NCBI RefSeq assembly: GCF_023913775.1
Contig: NZ_JAMXAX010000034.1
Span: forward strand, 1-43,780
DNA from: Acidovorax facilis
GTDB taxonomy: Bacteria; Pseudomonadota; Gammaproteobacteria; Burkholderiales; Burkholderiaceae_C
Length of the DNA: 43,780 nt
Direction: 5' to 3'
Each line of letters starts with the position of its first letter. The stretch's first letter is position 1. The notes beneath the pieces were generated by a model, which ran no database searches, was not told the origin of the DNA, and saw nothing but the letters and a program-made list of their open reading frames with translations. This document shows positions 43,686 through 43,780 of this stretch, piece after piece. A program made the translations under genes and the position numbers.

Positions 43686-43780
43686 TCATTCGACTTGCGC
43701 CTGAGCGAGCAAGTCTTGCTGGCCAATAACGCTGTACATAGCAATCCTCCTTGCTGGGCATGTCGCCCACAAGGAGACCA

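Overview
The window holds a short piece of a high-GC betaproteobacterial chromosome followed by most of a conjugative element. The first 4.6 kb (xseB, ispA, dxs and a TRAP-type solute receptor gene) have the arrangement seen in Burkholderiales. An intergenic palindrome between ispA and dxs points to the Comamonadaceae (Acidovorax/Comamonas-like); this host assignment is an inference. From about 4.62 kb to the right edge the gene content and order match integrative and conjugative elements (ICEs) of the Tn4371 family. One end of the ICE appears to sit in the terminator of the TRAP receptor gene, at an 8-base TTTTTCGT that differs by one base from the known Tn4371 target TTTTTCAT. The integrase end lies beyond the window.

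Layout of the ICE. (1) 5.2-17.7 kb, minus strand: a mating-pair-formation and coupling operon, traG - CopG-like gene - trbB - trbC - trbD - trbE - trbJ - trbL - trbF - trbG - trbI - DUF2274, mostly with ATGA start/stop overlaps, plus an EexN-type entry-exclusion lipoprotein. (2) 17.76-18.92 kb: a complete IS5-family insertion sequence with inverted repeats and a TTAG target duplication. (3) 18.97-29.75 kb: the cargo. Nine tightly packed minus-strand genes (BenE-family transporter, PLP-binding protein YggS, class I glutamine amidotransferase, pyridoxal kinase, ArgD-like aminotransferase, divergent TrpA-like protein, GlyA, LysR regulator, frameshifted MFS transporter) face a divergent MocR/PdxR-type regulator. 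(4) 30.0-37.7 kb, minus strand: VirD2-like relaxase, an overlapping unknown gene, TraF peptidase, DUF2840, a small RHH-like protein, ParA, an iteron cluster, RepA, an AlpA-like excisionase/regulator, DUF2285 and DUF2958. (5) 37.9-43.8 kb: a divergent XRE regulator, DUF736 flanked by two copies of a roughly 210-bp direct repeat, a nuclease-like cargo gene, ParB, and a DUF932 gene that is broken near the right edge.

The most interesting part is the cargo operon. Five of its genes, and its MocR regulator, belong to families that bind, make or manage pyridoxal 5'-phosphate (PLP). The remaining members are a transporter, an amidotransferase, a TrpA homologue that has lost several classical active-site residues and has no trpB beside it, and a regulator/efflux pair. 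The stop/start overlaps imply coordinated expression. I infer a mobile PLP-homeostasis or PLP-antagonist-tolerance module, or a dedicated pathway using PLP enzymes; the sequence alone does not decide between these. The ICE backbone supplies transfer (Trb/TraG/relaxase/TraF), plasmid-like replication and partition (RepA, iterons, ParA/ParB) and regulation (XRE, AlpA-like, CopG-like).
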